From NCBI GenBank assembly GCA_027460525.1, contig JAPZAS010000037.1:1-33186 (forward strand): a DNA stretch of 33,186 bases, given 5' to 3'. Both the position numbers and the translations under genes were made by a program. The notes under the pieces are model-generated. The model searched no databases. It saw only the letters and a list, made by a program, of their open reading frames with translations, and was not told where the DNA came from. Positions within the stretch are counted from its first letter, which is position 1; every line of letters begins with the position of its first letter. This document shows positions 14,537-22,701 of the stretch, one piece after another. Source of the DNA: Candidatus Methanoperedens sp. Lineage in GTDB: Archaea; Halobacteriota; Methanosarcinia; Methanosarcinales; Methanoperedenaceae.

Positions 14537-15805
14537 TTAAACTTTTCTCGGGTCTGTAATCTCTCCATACAGAGCGCTTGCAGCCGCAGTCGCAGGAGAG
14601 GATAAATATACAAGAGCATCGGGGCTTCCCTGCCTGCCCTTGAAATTCCTGTTCGATGTGGAGAGCCCGACCTCGCCTTTGCCCAATAATCCAAACGAGC
14701 CGCCCATGCACGGCCCGCAGCACGGTGCTTCCACGATTGCGCCCGCTTCCATGAATTGCTCAACGTACCCGGCGCGAAGCGTCTTCATGTATTCAGTATG
14801 CGAGGCCGGTATAATCAATAACCGAACGCCTTTAGCCACTTTTTCGCCGTTCATTATTTTAGCCACGACTTCCATGTCGGAAAATCGCCCGTTGGTGCAT
14901 GAGCCCACGAACACCTGGTTGAGTTTGATTCCCTCCACCTCTTCCACGGATTTTACATTATCAACGTTATGCGGGCAAGCCACCTGTGGCGGGAGTTTAG
15001 AGACGTCGTAGACTTTTGTTTCCACGAATGCTGCATCCTTGTCACTCTTCCAGAGAGTGTCTAATTTAAAACCTGGCACCCTTTCTTTGAGGTATTTTTC
15101 TGTAATCCCGTCCGCTTCCACAATGCCGGCTTTTCCTCCCATCTCAATAGCCATGTTGCACATGGTCATCCTTCCCGGGATGTCCATACCTTTGACCACG
15201 GAACCGCAGAATTCAGCGGTCTTATACCGTGCACCTTCTGCGCCCACGTCACCGATGAGATAGAGTATGACGTCTTTGGGATAAACGCATCTTGGAAGCT
15301 TTCCGGTAAGCTCGAATCTCATTGTCTCAGGCACTTTGAACCAGAGTTTTCCTGTAGCAAAAACAAAAGCCATGTCTGTGCTTCCTATGCCGGTGGAGAA
15401 GGCGCCGAGTGCTCCGTAGGAGCATGTATGGGAATCCGAGCCCACGATGAGGTCGCCCGGTCGGACATGCCCCTTTTCAGGCATCACCTGGTGGCACACG
15501 CCCTCAAAAACATCATAATTCAGGATTCCCTGCTCCTGTGCGAACTGGCGCAGGAAAATGTGATTGGCGGCGGCATTTAGAGAATCTGCCGGCACCTGGT
15601 GGTCGAAAAGAATAATAATCTTGCTCGGGTCCCACACCTTCTGCGTTTTTTTGCCTTTTATTATTTCCCTGAAGCCCTCAACCGCAAGTGGTCCTGTGAT
15701 GTCATGGGTCATGGCGCAGTCTATGTTTGCGAGGACAAAGTCGCCTGCCTTCACCTTTTTGCCGCATGCTTTTGAGAATATCTTTTCTGAAACGGTTTGT
15801 GCCAT
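14537..15805 (-). CDS. leuC: 3-isopropylmalate dehydratase / homoaconitase large subunit
   Basis: A 422-residue aconitase-superfamily subunit of the archaeal two-subunit type. It isomerises isopropylmalate (leucine synthesis) or homocitrate and its homologues (2-oxosuberate for coenzyme B). The [4Fe-4S] ligands are Cys303 (GSCTNGR), Cys363 and Cys366 (CCGPCMGG). Other signatures are [32 protein letters not shown] and the C-terminal NRNFKGRQG with [13 protein letters not shown]. Which substrate is used depends mainly on the small subunit, which is not in this window. A TATA element (ATTAAATAAT on the minus strand, about 15827-15838) lies about 28 nt before the ATG, suggesting a nearly leaderless mRNA. 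Co-transcribed with the aminopeptidase. Confidence 0.93.
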   Translation of the reverse strand: MAQTVSEKIFSKACGKKVKAGDFVLANIDCAMTHDITGPLAVEGFREIIKGKKTQKVWDPSKIIILFDHQVPADSLNAAANHIFLRQFAQEQGILNYDVFEGVCHQVMPEKGHVRPGDLIVGSDSHTCSYGALGAFSTGIGSTDMAFVFATGKLWFKVPETMRFELTGKLPRCVYPKDVILYLIGDVGAEGARYKTAEFCGSVVKGMDIPGRMTMCNMAIEMGGKAGIVEADGITEKYLKERVPGFKLDTLWKSDKDAAFVETKVYDVSKLPPQVACPHNVDNVKSVEEVEGIKLNQVFVGSCTNGRFSDMEVVAKIMNGEKVAKGVRLLIIPASHTEYMKTLRAGYVEQFMEAGAIVEAPCCGPCMGGSFGLLGKGEVGLSTSNRNFKGRQGSPDALVYLSSPATAAASALYGEITDPRKV

Positions 15806-15908
15806 GAAGCCTTATTGAGAGCGTGGAATTATTTAATGCTGTCGAATCTGAAGATCAGTTTTTGAATTCAAAATCCTCAATAATTATTAGAAGCTTTATA
15901 GAAATACG

Positions 15909-16700
15909 TTAACCGAGGCTGCTCGCAATCGTGAAGTTGTACTCAGCCGGCTGATAGCCTTGAACCAGCAACCGCAGGATTACATTGGTACTGTTGATGA
16001 AATGGCTCATGTCATTTGAAAACTGATAACCGCTGCCCTGCTGTTCAAGAACGAACGATTTTTCCTCAAGAACCTGCCCATCGCTTACGATCTGCGCTGT
16101 TATGGAAAGGGGGTTGGTTATCTCGTTAGTGATTTGGGCTTTCACCCTTTGAAGCGAATAATTTCCAGGTCCCCAGTTTGCAGGGTTTATCATCCGTGCA
16201 TCCACGTAAAGAAAGCCTCGGGGCAGTTCTCCTATAGTCGGAAGTGGCGTAGGTGTCTGGGGTATTACTGGAGATACTATAATAGTGCCGGTTAGATTTT
16301 TGTTCTCTTTAAGGTAGAAGCTATAAGTTCCAGGCGTTTTGAATACGTATCGGTACCCTGCGTAATACGGCAATACCTGGGCGACAAAAAGTCCGTCGCC
16401 GCTTATGAGCGTAACGGTTTCTGTATCATAATCGCTCCAGAGGATTTCATCACCCGGCTGGATGGTCTGCGTAGCGGGACTAAAACCTCTCTGGCTGTCC
16501 AATTTTATCAGAATACTTTTTCCTGTAGGGGTGACCCCGGGAAGCATGGTTGCAGTTGCCGATGGCGCGGCGGTTGCGGTTACTGCCGGGGTTGTTGTGG
16601 GCGGCGGTGTTGGAGTCGGTGTAGCCTGCGGGCCTCCGACGCATCCCGAAAAGAGGGCTGCCAGAAGAATGACTATCAGTATGGTAGATATTGATTTCAT
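15909..16700 (-). CDS. Lipoprotein with cupredoxin-like domain lacking copper ligands
   Basis: 263 residues. Signal peptide MKSISTILIVILLAALFSGC with the lipid-modified Cys at 20, then a Thr/Pro/Ala linker (to about 60). The first domain (about 60-143) is cupredoxin-like: SPATQTIQPGDEILWSDYD, then FKTPGTYSFYLKENKNLTG and TIIVSP. In the usual Y-x-Y/F-C-x-x-H the Cys is Leu and the His is Asn, and the usual His after WxxxD is Glu or Thr, so no type 1 copper site is expected. A second beta domain (about 160-263) has ITNEITNPLSITAQIVSDGQVLEE, resembling an immunoglobulin-like fold. Same architecture as the lipoprotein at 3265. Function unknown; probably an envelope structural or binding protein. 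Confidence 0.75.
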   Translation of the reverse strand: MKSISTILIVILLAALFSGCVGGPQATPTPTPPPTTTPAVTATAAPSATATMLPGVTPTGKSILIKLDSQRGFSPATQTIQPGDEILWSDYDTETVTLISGDGLFVAQVLPYYAGYRYVFKTPGTYSFYLKENKNLTGTIIVSPVIPQTPTPLPTIGELPRGFLYVDARMINPANWGPGNYSLQRVKAQITNEITNPLSITAQIVSDGQVLEEKSFVLEQQGSGYQFSNDMSHFINSTNVILRLLVQGYQPAEYNFTIASSLG

Positions 16701-16814
16701 AACACCGCTAAGTGAAATACGTTAAGATAAAACTGTCGATTTGTTTTTGCTCAACCGTTGCAGACGGCGCAAAGAGAGAAAAGTATTATAAAAGATAAAA
16801 TTATCTTATTGCCT

Positions 16815-16973
16815 ATGAACGAGAAGAAAGGTACCTTATGTGGAAGGCTCTTTAAACTACCCTTATCAGAGAAAGAAAAAAAGAAAATAAGAAGTCTCTC
16901 GAGCAATTTTGGTGTTGAGACAAGCGAAGAAGAAATCGATCTAATAGTATACGGTGCCTCGAGAAATGAGTGA
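16815..16973 (+). CDS. Hypothetical 52-aa protein
   Basis: A small ORF beginning MNEKKGTLCGRLFKLPLSEK. The middle is highly basic (EKEKKKIRSL) and the end acidic (TSEEEIDLIVYG). No family is recognised and no Shine-Dalgarno is seen. A TATA-like TATTATAAAAG occurs at about 16782-16792, which would give a nearly leaderless message starting near 16812. A TTG at 16758 extends it, but that lies upstream of the putative promoter. It converges on the AbrB-type remnant. Codon content looks protein-like, but the evidence is thin. Confidence 0.4.
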   Translation: MNEKKGTLCGRLFKLPLSEKEKKKIRSLSSNFGVETSEEEIDLIVYGASRNE

Positions 16974-16984
16974 GGTTCTTCCTT

Positions 16985-17129
16985 TCACGCAGGCTCAATT
17001 ACTATTTTCTTTTCCCTGACTGCCGCTTTACCGCGGCGCCTTCTTTTTAAGTCCGACTGCGTTTGCAATCTCCTTGGGTATGCGGATTGTGAGGCTGTCA
17101 CCGATTTTAAAGGTCAAAAATCGTAACAT
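16985..17129 (-). pseudogene. Frameshifted AbrB/MazE-type antitoxin gene
   Basis: The minus strand begins ATG at 17129 and encodes TFKIGDSLTIRIPKEIANAVGLKK, the swapped-hairpin DNA-binding core of AbrB/MazE/SpoVT antitoxins. The frame then runs into TAA at about 17031. In the next frame the expected end of the same family appears: KAAVREKKIVIEPA and TGA at 16985. One base of 145 is out of phase, near the AAAAAGAAGG run, so this is a single-nucleotide frameshift in a 47-residue gene, or a base error. No toxin gene is adjacent. Confidence 0.75.
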
Positions 17130-17215
17130 TGTACGGCAAAATAGGATTATTACATCTGTAATATCCATTCAAAAAGCAATTATACCATAACCTCCTCTAT
17201 GCTACCACGATACTT

Positions 17216-17647
17216 ATGCCAAACCAAACAGCAGTGTTAGAAACCCAAAAAGGAACAATCAAATTCGAACTCTACGAAACTGAAGCCCCCATCACCACAA
17301 AGAACTTCATAGACCTCACAAACAAAGGCTTCTACAATGGTCTTACCTTCCACCGCATCGAACCAGGCTTCGTAATCCAGGGCGGCGACCCAAAAGGCGA
17401 TGGCACGGGCGGCTCGGGAAAAAACATACCTCTTGAGATAGCCCCCTCACTCACGCACAGGAAAGGAGCAGTGGGAATGGCGCGCTCGCAGGACCCCAAC
17501 AGCGCCTCCTCGCAGTTCTACATCTGCCTTGAGGATGCAAAATTCCTTGACAGGAACTACGCCGTTTTCGGGCTGGTGACAGAGGGCATGGCTGTGGCGG
17601 CGAAAATCAGGAAGGGGGATAAGATTTTAAAAGCCACAATCCAATAG
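17216..17647 (+). CDS. Peptidyl-prolyl cis-trans isomerase, cyclophilin type
   Basis: A 143-residue single-domain cytoplasmic cyclophilin that speeds proline isomerisation during folding. Active-site segments are complete: [22 protein letters not shown] (catalytic Arg in FHR), [20 protein letters not shown] (Met-Ala-x-x-x-x-Pro-x-S-x-S-Q-F), and the C-terminal [15 protein letters not shown]. Loops are short as in other archaeal and small bacterial forms; the Trp that confers strong cyclosporin binding is replaced by LDRNY. No signal peptide. No Shine-Dalgarno is obvious, so the message may be leaderless. It ends 12 nt from the convergent radical SAM gene. Confidence 0.95.
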   Translation: MPNQTAVLETQKGTIKFELYETEAPITTKNFIDLTNKGFYNGLTFHRIEPGFVIQGGDPKGDGTGGSGKNIPLEIAPSLTHRKGAVGMARSQDPNSASSQFYICLEDAKFLDRNYAVFGLVTEGMAVAAKIRKGDKILKATIQ

Positions 17648-17659
17648 CAACCTGAATTT

Positions 17660-18733
17660 TCAAGGGATAATCTCACACCCGTTATTAAACCGGGGATATT
17701 CAAAATCCGAACGTTTAACAACCCCGCTTTCAATCAGTTCCAGAATATGCGGCAGCGCATTCTGCAATTCCCTCACAAGATGCCTGACTGTCGTGCAGAT
17801 AAGAGAATATCCATTCTCCCTCAGCATATCCTGTGCATGGTTCACAAAAAGGCACCTACCGCCGCAGATATGGAAAATATCGCATGATAAGCACGGCTCA
17901 CCCACGCTGACCTTATCGCAAAGAGATAGCGGAGCATCGCTGAATATCGAGCCCACAACCGAGAAATCAAAATCAACTGATACGGGACAGGAAGAAATCC
18001 TGCCATCCGGCATTACCGTAAAAAAATCAATCCCAGAGCCGCATCGAAGTTGCGATTCCTTGCCAGAAAGCAGGGAATTCGTAATGCCAATAAAAGGAAC
18101 AATCCCCGCAAGTCTGCCTGTAAGTGCCATCTCGGAAATCCACCATCTTACGAGTGAAGAAATACCCTCATTATAGAAGCCAATCCACTTCTCAATTCCA
18201 TCTTCTGCGCCTTCCCAGAACATTTCAAAGCTGAGCTGCCAGTGAACATGATCGAAAGCCCCTGTGCCCAGAAGATAACGCACGTTTTCATAGATATCCG
18301 TACCCTGCGCCACTGTCATCCTGGCAACCAGGTCTTCTTGAAAACCTCTTTGCCTTATTACCTTCGCATTGTGCATTATCCTGTCATATACACCATTACC
18401 GCGCCACCCATCCGTAACTTCCTTTTTCCCGTCAATAGACACAAGTATTGAATTGAATTTGTCCAGATACTGAGATTCTATTTTATCTAACAATAAACCA
18501 TTTGTCTGGATAACGAAGCGCCCGGGTATTGCGTCCATGATTCTCTTCATGGTTTCGATACGAAGGAGGGGCTCGCCTCCATAAAACTCGATTACAGGGG
18601 CTTCATCTCTGGATAAGAACGACATGAGGTCGAAAATCGAGTACTGGATTTCCTTTGGAGGAGAATCACTCCCGCCCCCGCAGTAATTACAGTTGAGATT
18701 GCATTCTTTTGTCAGGATTATGTGATAATGCAT
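17660..18733 (-). CDS. Radical SAM/SPASM enzyme, probable peptide modifier (AF1577-like)
   Basis: 357 residues. The start, MHYHIILTKECNLNCNYCGG, has the radical SAM cluster Cys11-x3-Cys15-x2-Cys18, followed by EFYGGEPLLR and a FVIQTNG strand. The C-terminal region has additional Cys: CGSGIDFFTVMPDGRISSCPV, then GEPCLSCDIFHICGGRCLF, the SPASM-type pattern that binds auxiliary [4Fe-4S] clusters in peptide-maturing enzymes. It resembles the AF1577 family of archaeal putative peptide-modifying radical SAM proteins (from memory). No short substrate peptide gene was found beside it. It follows thermosome subunit 1 on the same strand after 49 nt and may be read through from it. Confidence 0.82.
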   Translation of the reverse strand: MHYHIILTKECNLNCNYCGGGSDSPPKEIQYSIFDLMSFLSRDEAPVIEFYGGEPLLRIETMKRIMDAIPGRFVIQTNGLLLDKIESQYLDKFNSILVSIDGKKEVTDGWRGNGVYDRIMHNAKVIRQRGFQEDLVARMTVAQGTDIYENVRYLLGTGAFDHVHWQLSFEMFWEGAEDGIEKWIGFYNEGISSLVRWWISEMALTGRLAGIVPFIGITNSLLSGKESQLRCGSGIDFFTVMPDGRISSCPVSVDFDFSVVGSIFSDAPLSLCDKVSVGEPCLSCDIFHICGGRCLFVNHAQDMLRENGYSLICTTVRHLVRELQNALPHILELIESGVVKRSDFEYPRFNNGCEIIP

Positions 18734-18782
18734 GCGATAAAAGATGAGCTGTTATTAAGCGTTACATGTCCAGCTTAAAATA

Positions 18783-20399
18783 TTATTCAAGGTCGCTCAA
18801 ATCAGGTTTTTTCTTGGGGCGTGCTTCCTTCGAAGAAGCTATTACATCGTCGATGCGCAGAATCATGGATGCTGCTTCGGTCGCAAGGGTTATTGCCTGC
18901 GTTTTTACACGAAGCGGTTCGATGACGCCGTTTTCCAGCATATCCACAGGTTTACCTTCAAACACATCAAGACCAACATTCTTATCTCCATTCTCATGCC
19001 TGCTGCGCAGCTCGACAAGCATATCAATCGAGTCAAGCCCGGCATTCTCAGCCAGGGTCTTGGGGATGATTTCAAGAGCCTGCGCGAATTTAGTTACTGC
19101 AAGCTGTTCCCTTCCCTCCAAGGTGGAGGCATACTCTCGCAGGCGAAGCGCCAGCTCTATTTCAGGCGAGCCTCCTCCAGCGAGGATCCTCCCATCTTCG
19201 ATCACTACGCCGATGACGCGCAGGGCATCATGCATAGCTCTGTCAAGACTTGTGACAACGTGTTCTGTTCCTCCCCGCAGTAATATGGAATAGGTGTTGG
19301 GGTTCTCGCACTGTGTAACGAATATCATCTCGCCATTCCCAACCATTTTTTCTTCAACCAGTCCTGCATGCCCCAGAGCCTCAGGCGTTATCTCATCGAG
19401 ACTTGTGATTATCTTTCCACCCGTGGCCCGTGATAACTTCTCAAGGTCGTTCTTCTTCACCCTGTGCGTCACGAAAATTCCAGCCTTGGCGAGGAAATAC
19501 CGTGCCATGTCGTCCACGCCCTTCTGGCAGAACACAACGTTTGCCCCGCCTTTTATCACTTTTTCAGCAGCCTCGCGTATCTGTCTTTCTTCCTGTTCAA
19601 GGAACATGCGCGTCTGCCCGAGAGCTTCGATGGATATCTCTGATTTTGTCTCGGTCTTTCGCACCTCGATAGGCGTGGCAAGGATTGCAATCTTCGCATT
19701 CTCTACGCGCGAGGGCATGCTCTGGTGGGTTTTTGTCCTATCCAGGATTATACCCGCAATAAGCTCGCTGTCCTCCACGCTTCCTTCCCCGCGCCGCTCT
19801 ATGGAGATGCTCTTGATATTTGCAGTCTTTTTCCCGTTTTCTTTTTTCACGATCGACTTCACGGCGCTGACCGCAAGGTTTGAAAGTTTTTCTTTTGAGA
19901 ATTCTATACCTTTTCCTGTAAGCGCGGTTTCTGCTATTTTCCTGAGATTATCGTCCTTTGCGGGTATTGAAATATCGGAGAGGATTTCTTTTGATTTCTC
20001 TGCAGCAAGGTTGTATCCGTGGATGATTGTTGTTGGATGAACTCCCAGTTCCATGAGTTCCTGTGCGCCTTTTAAAAGTTCCCCCGTCAGTACCGCTGCT
20101 GTGGTCGTCCCATCCCCGACTTCATCGTCCTGCGTCTTTGCAACGTCGGCAACCATTTGTGCAGCAGGATGTTTGATTTTCATCTCGTCGAGTATGGTGG
20201 CGCCGTCGTTGGTGATGATTACAAGCCCTGCCGGGTCAACGAGCATCTTGTCCAGTCCTTTTGGACCGAGCGTGGTTCTCACGGCTTCAGCTACAGCACG
20301 CGCTGCCATGATGTTGCTTCGCTTCGCTTCTTCTCCTCGTGTGCGTTCTGTTCCCTGTTTTAAAATAATAACCTGCTGTCCGCCCATTTGACCTGCCAT
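18783..20399 (-). CDS. ths: Thermosome subunit (group II chaperonin)
   Basis: A 538-residue ATP-dependent chaperonin subunit that builds the two-ring cytosolic folding chamber. Visible signatures: [23 protein letters not shown], the nucleotide site [15 protein letters not shown], the apical region with [19 protein letters not shown], and the return to the equatorial domain in [19 protein letters not shown] with the catalytic Asp. The C-terminus ends [10 protein letters not shown] without the Gly-Gly-Met repeats many thermosomes carry. AAAGGAG precedes the ATG. It is a clear paralogue of the subunit at 24016, so hetero-oligomers are possible. Regulation is probably by a heat-responsive archaeal promoter in 20400-20470, though no operator was identified. 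Confidence 0.97.
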   Translation of the reverse strand: MAGQMGGQQVIILKQGTERTRGEEAKRSNIMAARAVAEAVRTTLGPKGLDKMLVDPAGLVIITNDGATILDEMKIKHPAAQMVADVAKTQDDEVGDGTTTAAVLTGELLKGAQELMELGVHPTTIIHGYNLAAEKSKEILSDISIPAKDDNLRKIAETALTGKGIEFSKEKLSNLAVSAVKSIVKKENGKKTANIKSISIERRGEGSVEDSELIAGIILDRTKTHQSMPSRVENAKIAILATPIEVRKTETKSEISIEALGQTRMFLEQEERQIREAAEKVIKGGANVVFCQKGVDDMARYFLAKAGIFVTHRVKKNDLEKLSRATGGKIITSLDEITPEALGHAGLVEEKMVGNGEMIFVTQCENPNTYSILLRGGTEHVVTSLDRAMHDALRVIGVVIEDGRILAGGGSPEIELALRLREYASTLEGREQLAVTKFAQALEIIPKTLAENAGLDSIDMLVELRSRHENGDKNVGLDVFEGKPVDMLENGVIEPLRVKTQAITLATEAASMILRIDDVIASSKEARPKKKPDLSDLE

Positions 20400-20525
20400 A
20401 GATATTCTCCTTTGTGAATAATTAAATGTAGCTGCAATCGGCTTTTTCGATAATGGATTTAAGCCTTAAGTTTCTGTTGTTTTGTTTATAGTTCTATAAA
20501 AAGATATCGCTGGTAATTGCCCCGA

Positions 20526-20643
20526 TTATTTCCAATTTGCTCCGGTAAGGAACCCGAAAAGAAAGGCTGGACCTCCGATCAGGGTGTAAGTCCAAATTCC
20601 TAATACAGCAAAATGGAAACATTTGTCGATACTTCAGCTTCAT
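20526..20643 (-). pseudogene. Frameshifted mini membrane-protein gene
   Basis: An ATG at 20643 overlaps the stop of the upstream small gene (TGATG). After MKLKYRQMF the frame becomes non-hydrophobic, but shifting by one base gives HFAVLGIWTYTLIGG then PAFLFGFLTGANWK and TAA at 20526, a single convincing transmembrane helix. The span is 118 nt, one base too many for a clean 38-residue protein; the likely site is the TTTCCATTTT run. It is either an inactivated gene or a base error. The unshifted 49-residue reading cannot be excluded. Confidence 0.5.
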
Positions 20644-20810
20644 CAACCTATTTTTTGTCTTATCGCCGATATTAGCATGGCAATTATTGCGGTTAACATT
20701 ATCACTATTGTTAAAGACGTATACTGTCCTCGATCCACAGATGTCACTGTGGGCAGGGCAAATACACTGGCTGCAACCGTTACGATCAGAAACATGGTTA
20801 ATTTGCCCAT
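20643..20810 (-). CDS. Small two-helix membrane protein, 55 aa
   Basis: MGKLTMFLIVTVAASVFALP forms the first hydrophobic segment (3-20, also readable as a signal peptide). A short polar loop TVTSVDRGQYTS (21-32) follows, then LTIVIMLTAIIAMLISAI as the second (33-50) and a basic end RQKIG. A strong GGGTGG lies 5-8 nt before ATG 20810. No family is recognised. The good ribosome site, the hydrophobic pattern and the TGATG overlap with the next ORF support a real two-gene micro-operon. It lies between thermosome subunit 1 and the tRNA; the flanks (20400-20525 and 20811-21046) hold only promoters. Confidence 0.62.
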   Translation of the reverse strand: MGKLTMFLIVTVAASVFALPTVTSVDRGQYTSLTIVIMLTAIIAMLISAIRQKIG

Positions 20811-21046
20811 CTTTCCACCCTTTTACTCTTCATATCCTGAACATTTACCCAGATATCCTATCCTATCCATCTTGTCAGATTTGGGTATAATTTGGGTATT
20901 AGTCGTTTTGTTACTTAAATGTTTGCTTTGTATACTTTTTATCACGGTGTGAAAAAGGGTTTAAATGATAAAACTGACACTCTATCGCAAAAGGCTTTGG
21001 CATACCAATCTATCTATATCGATACCAATTTCAACAGAAAAACCAA

Positions 21047-21119
21047 TAGCCCGGCAAGGATTCGAACCTTGGTCGCAGGATCCAGAGTCCCGCATGATTG
21101 ACCGCTACACTACCGGGCT
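21047..21119 (-). tRNA. tRNA-Gln (CUG anticodon)
   Basis: A 73-nt cloverleaf on the minus strand. The acceptor stem is AGCCCGG (21119-21113) with CCGGGCT (21054-21048) and discriminator A at 21047. The D arm contains AGTGTAGCGGTCAATCAT, the anticodon stem CGGGA/TCCTG closes loop CTCTGGA with anticodon CTG, and the T arm carries GGTTCGAATCC. CCA is not encoded and there is no intron. Anticodon CUG reads CAG. Confidence 0.95.
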
Positions 21120-21182
21120 TCGCAAGGTTTGCATAATTAAGCTTTTTACGTATTAATCTATCGGAGTTTGATGAACCCGACA

Positions 21183-22205
21183 TCAAAAATGCCAGTATTC
21201 GCGCTGAACTTTTTTTATTTCTTCTAACCGCGCCCTCACCTGCGGATTGACGGCTGATTCTTTCCTGACAGGTTCCCGCCCCATAAAAACATTGAGCACT
21301 GCCGCAACAGAATGTGAAAGCAGCTCAAGGTCGTATCCGCCTTCAAGGACAGCGCCGAGCTTCCCACCACAGGTTTCCTTGGCTATTGATTTCACAATGG
21401 ATGCAAGTACCCCAAAACCCAAAACGCTCATTCTCATCTGGGCAAGACCGTCATCGGCGCATGCATCCTGCCCTGCGGAGACAAGAACAATGTCTGGCTT
21501 GAACTCAAGCGCCGCAGGAACGAGTATTTCCTCGAACGCTGCAATGAATCCCGCATCGTCTGTTCCTGCGGGCAGGGGAACATTGATATTATAACCTATC
21601 CCTTCCCCGCTTCCAACCTCATCCAGCCATCCCGTTCCAGGATAATGCGGGTATTGATGTGTCGAGAAATATAATACCGAAGGGTCATCATAGAACGCCT
21701 CCTGCGTCCCGTTTCCGTGATGCACATCCCAGTCCACTATAAGCACGCGCTTTTTCCCTCTCTTCTGCGCATGCCTTGCTGCAATCGCTACGTTATTGAA
21801 AATACAGAACCCCATACCTCTGTCCGGCGTTGCGTGGTGCCCGGGCGGTCTTATGAGAGCGAACGAGGAATCAACTTCATCGAGTGCAGCATCCACTGCG
21901 GCTATCGCGCCTCCTGCTGCAAGCAGTGCGACATGGTACGAATCCCTGCATAAAATCGTATCAGGGTCAAGCGGAATTTCAAGTTCGGAATACTTTTTGA
22001 CCTTTTCAATGTAATCAGGTGTATGAATATATTGAATCTCGTCAAGGCTTGCGTATTGCGGCTCAATCATTTCCAGCCGGTTCATCAGTCCGGTTTCTTC
22101 AAGATGAGCTAGTATCGAGAGCAGCCGCTCTTTTCTTTCTGGATGCGAACCGGTCTCATGCTTTAAATAATCGGGATGGTAGATGATGCCCGTTCTGTTA
22201 TTCAA
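21183..22205 (-). CDS. Histone deacetylase-family amidohydrolase
   Basis: A 340-residue zinc amidohydrolase of the arginase/HDAC fold. Catalytic pieces: RPPGHHA with tandem His (123-124), [10 protein letters not shown] with zinc ligands Asp160 and His162, the third ligand Asp247 in [10 protein letters not shown], and the catalytic-type Tyr292 in EGGYD. Archaeal members include acetoin-utilisation-like proteins, acetylpolyamine amidohydrolases and protein deacetylases; sequence alone does not decide. The usual Phe in SAGFDAH is Gln and the following His is Cys, so the pocket differs from classical HDACs. It is last in a leftward set with a PNPOx protein and a deoxyhypusine-synthase-family gene, which makes a polyamine substrate attractive (inference). 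Confidence 0.9.
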   Translation of the reverse strand: MNNRTGIIYHPDYLKHETGSHPERKERLLSILAHLEETGLMNRLEMIEPQYASLDEIQYIHTPDYIEKVKKYSELEIPLDPDTILCRDSYHVALLAAGGAIAAVDAALDEVDSSFALIRPPGHHATPDRGMGFCIFNNVAIAARHAQKRGKKRVLIVDWDVHHGNGTQEAFYDDPSVLYFSTHQYPHYPGTGWLDEVGSGEGIGYNINVPLPAGTDDAGFIAAFEEILVPAALEFKPDIVLVSAGQDACADDGLAQMRMSVLGFGVLASIVKSIAKETCGGKLGAVLEGGYDLELLSHSVAAVLNVFMGREPVRKESAVNPQVRARLEEIKKVQREYWHF

Positions 22206-22235
22206 GGCGCTTACAAAAATAAAAAGATGGAGAAG

Positions 22236-22634
22236 CTAAGCCAACTTCTTCCCTGCATTCGGTCCGTACGTGGCGTCGTATATCTCTTTCACATGAAAGA
22301 CAAGGGCAGCCTTTCCGGGTAGTTTCTTGGCATCAGCCATCTCTTTTGCGCTTGAAAACCGCTCGCCCCTTGTTTCAATATCCACAGTCCCTTTTATCTG
22401 GTAGGATTTCTTGGCATCGCCGTCGTATGCAACTATTGCCATATTGGGATTGGCTTCTATGTTCTTTCTTGTCTTGTTAAAAAAGTTATCCACAAACAGA
22501 ATGTTTTCATCGTCAAGGATCTTCCACATGGTAACGAATACCACATTAGGCTTTCCGCTCTTATCTGCCGTCGCTATTGGCAGCGGTTTTTGCTTGGAGA
22601 CAACATCCTTTATTTCAGGAGGCATTTTCACCAT
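22236..22634 (-). CDS. PNPOx-like flavin-binding protein
   Basis: A 132-residue split-barrel protein, the third PNPOx-type domain in this window. MPPEIKDVVSKQKPLPIATA opens the domain; then come SGKPNVVFVTMWKILDDENILFVDNF, the phosphate-binding NKTRKNIEANPNMAIVAYD and an IKGTVDIET strand. The C-terminal VKEIYDATYGPNAGKKL resembles small methanogen flavoproteins of this family. FMN is the likely cofactor. It is 30 nt upstream of the HDAC-family gene and 67 nt after the deoxyhypusine-synthase-family gene, all on the minus strand. It is diverged from the pair at 1458-3175. Substrate unknown. Confidence 0.85.
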   Translation of the reverse strand: MVKMPPEIKDVVSKQKPLPIATADKSGKPNVVFVTMWKILDDENILFVDNFFNKTRKNIEANPNMAIVAYDGDAKKSYQIKGTVDIETRGERFSSAKEMADAKKLPGKAALVFHVKEIYDATYGPNAGKKLA

Positions 22635-22701
22635 AATTTTATCACCGTTTATCGTTTAGTATGCATTGGTCATAAATGTTTTGATTTGGAAAAAACAGAT
22701 G

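Noticed and set aside
14536-14763. 76-codon N-terminal extension of the aminopeptidase ORF
   Set aside because: It overlaps leuC in another frame, is rich in Arg/Ala/Trp without homology, and ATG 14535 follows the leuC stop.
20520-20600. Possible structured RNA or tRNA-like element (GGAACCCG...GGGTGTAAGTCC)
   Set aside because: No cloverleaf can be drawn; the bases are explained by the frameshifted membrane mini-gene on the minus strand.
20623-20952. Plus-strand 109-aa ORF with hydrophobic stretches
   Set aside because: It is the antisense shadow of the small membrane-protein genes, whose strand has the ribosome site.
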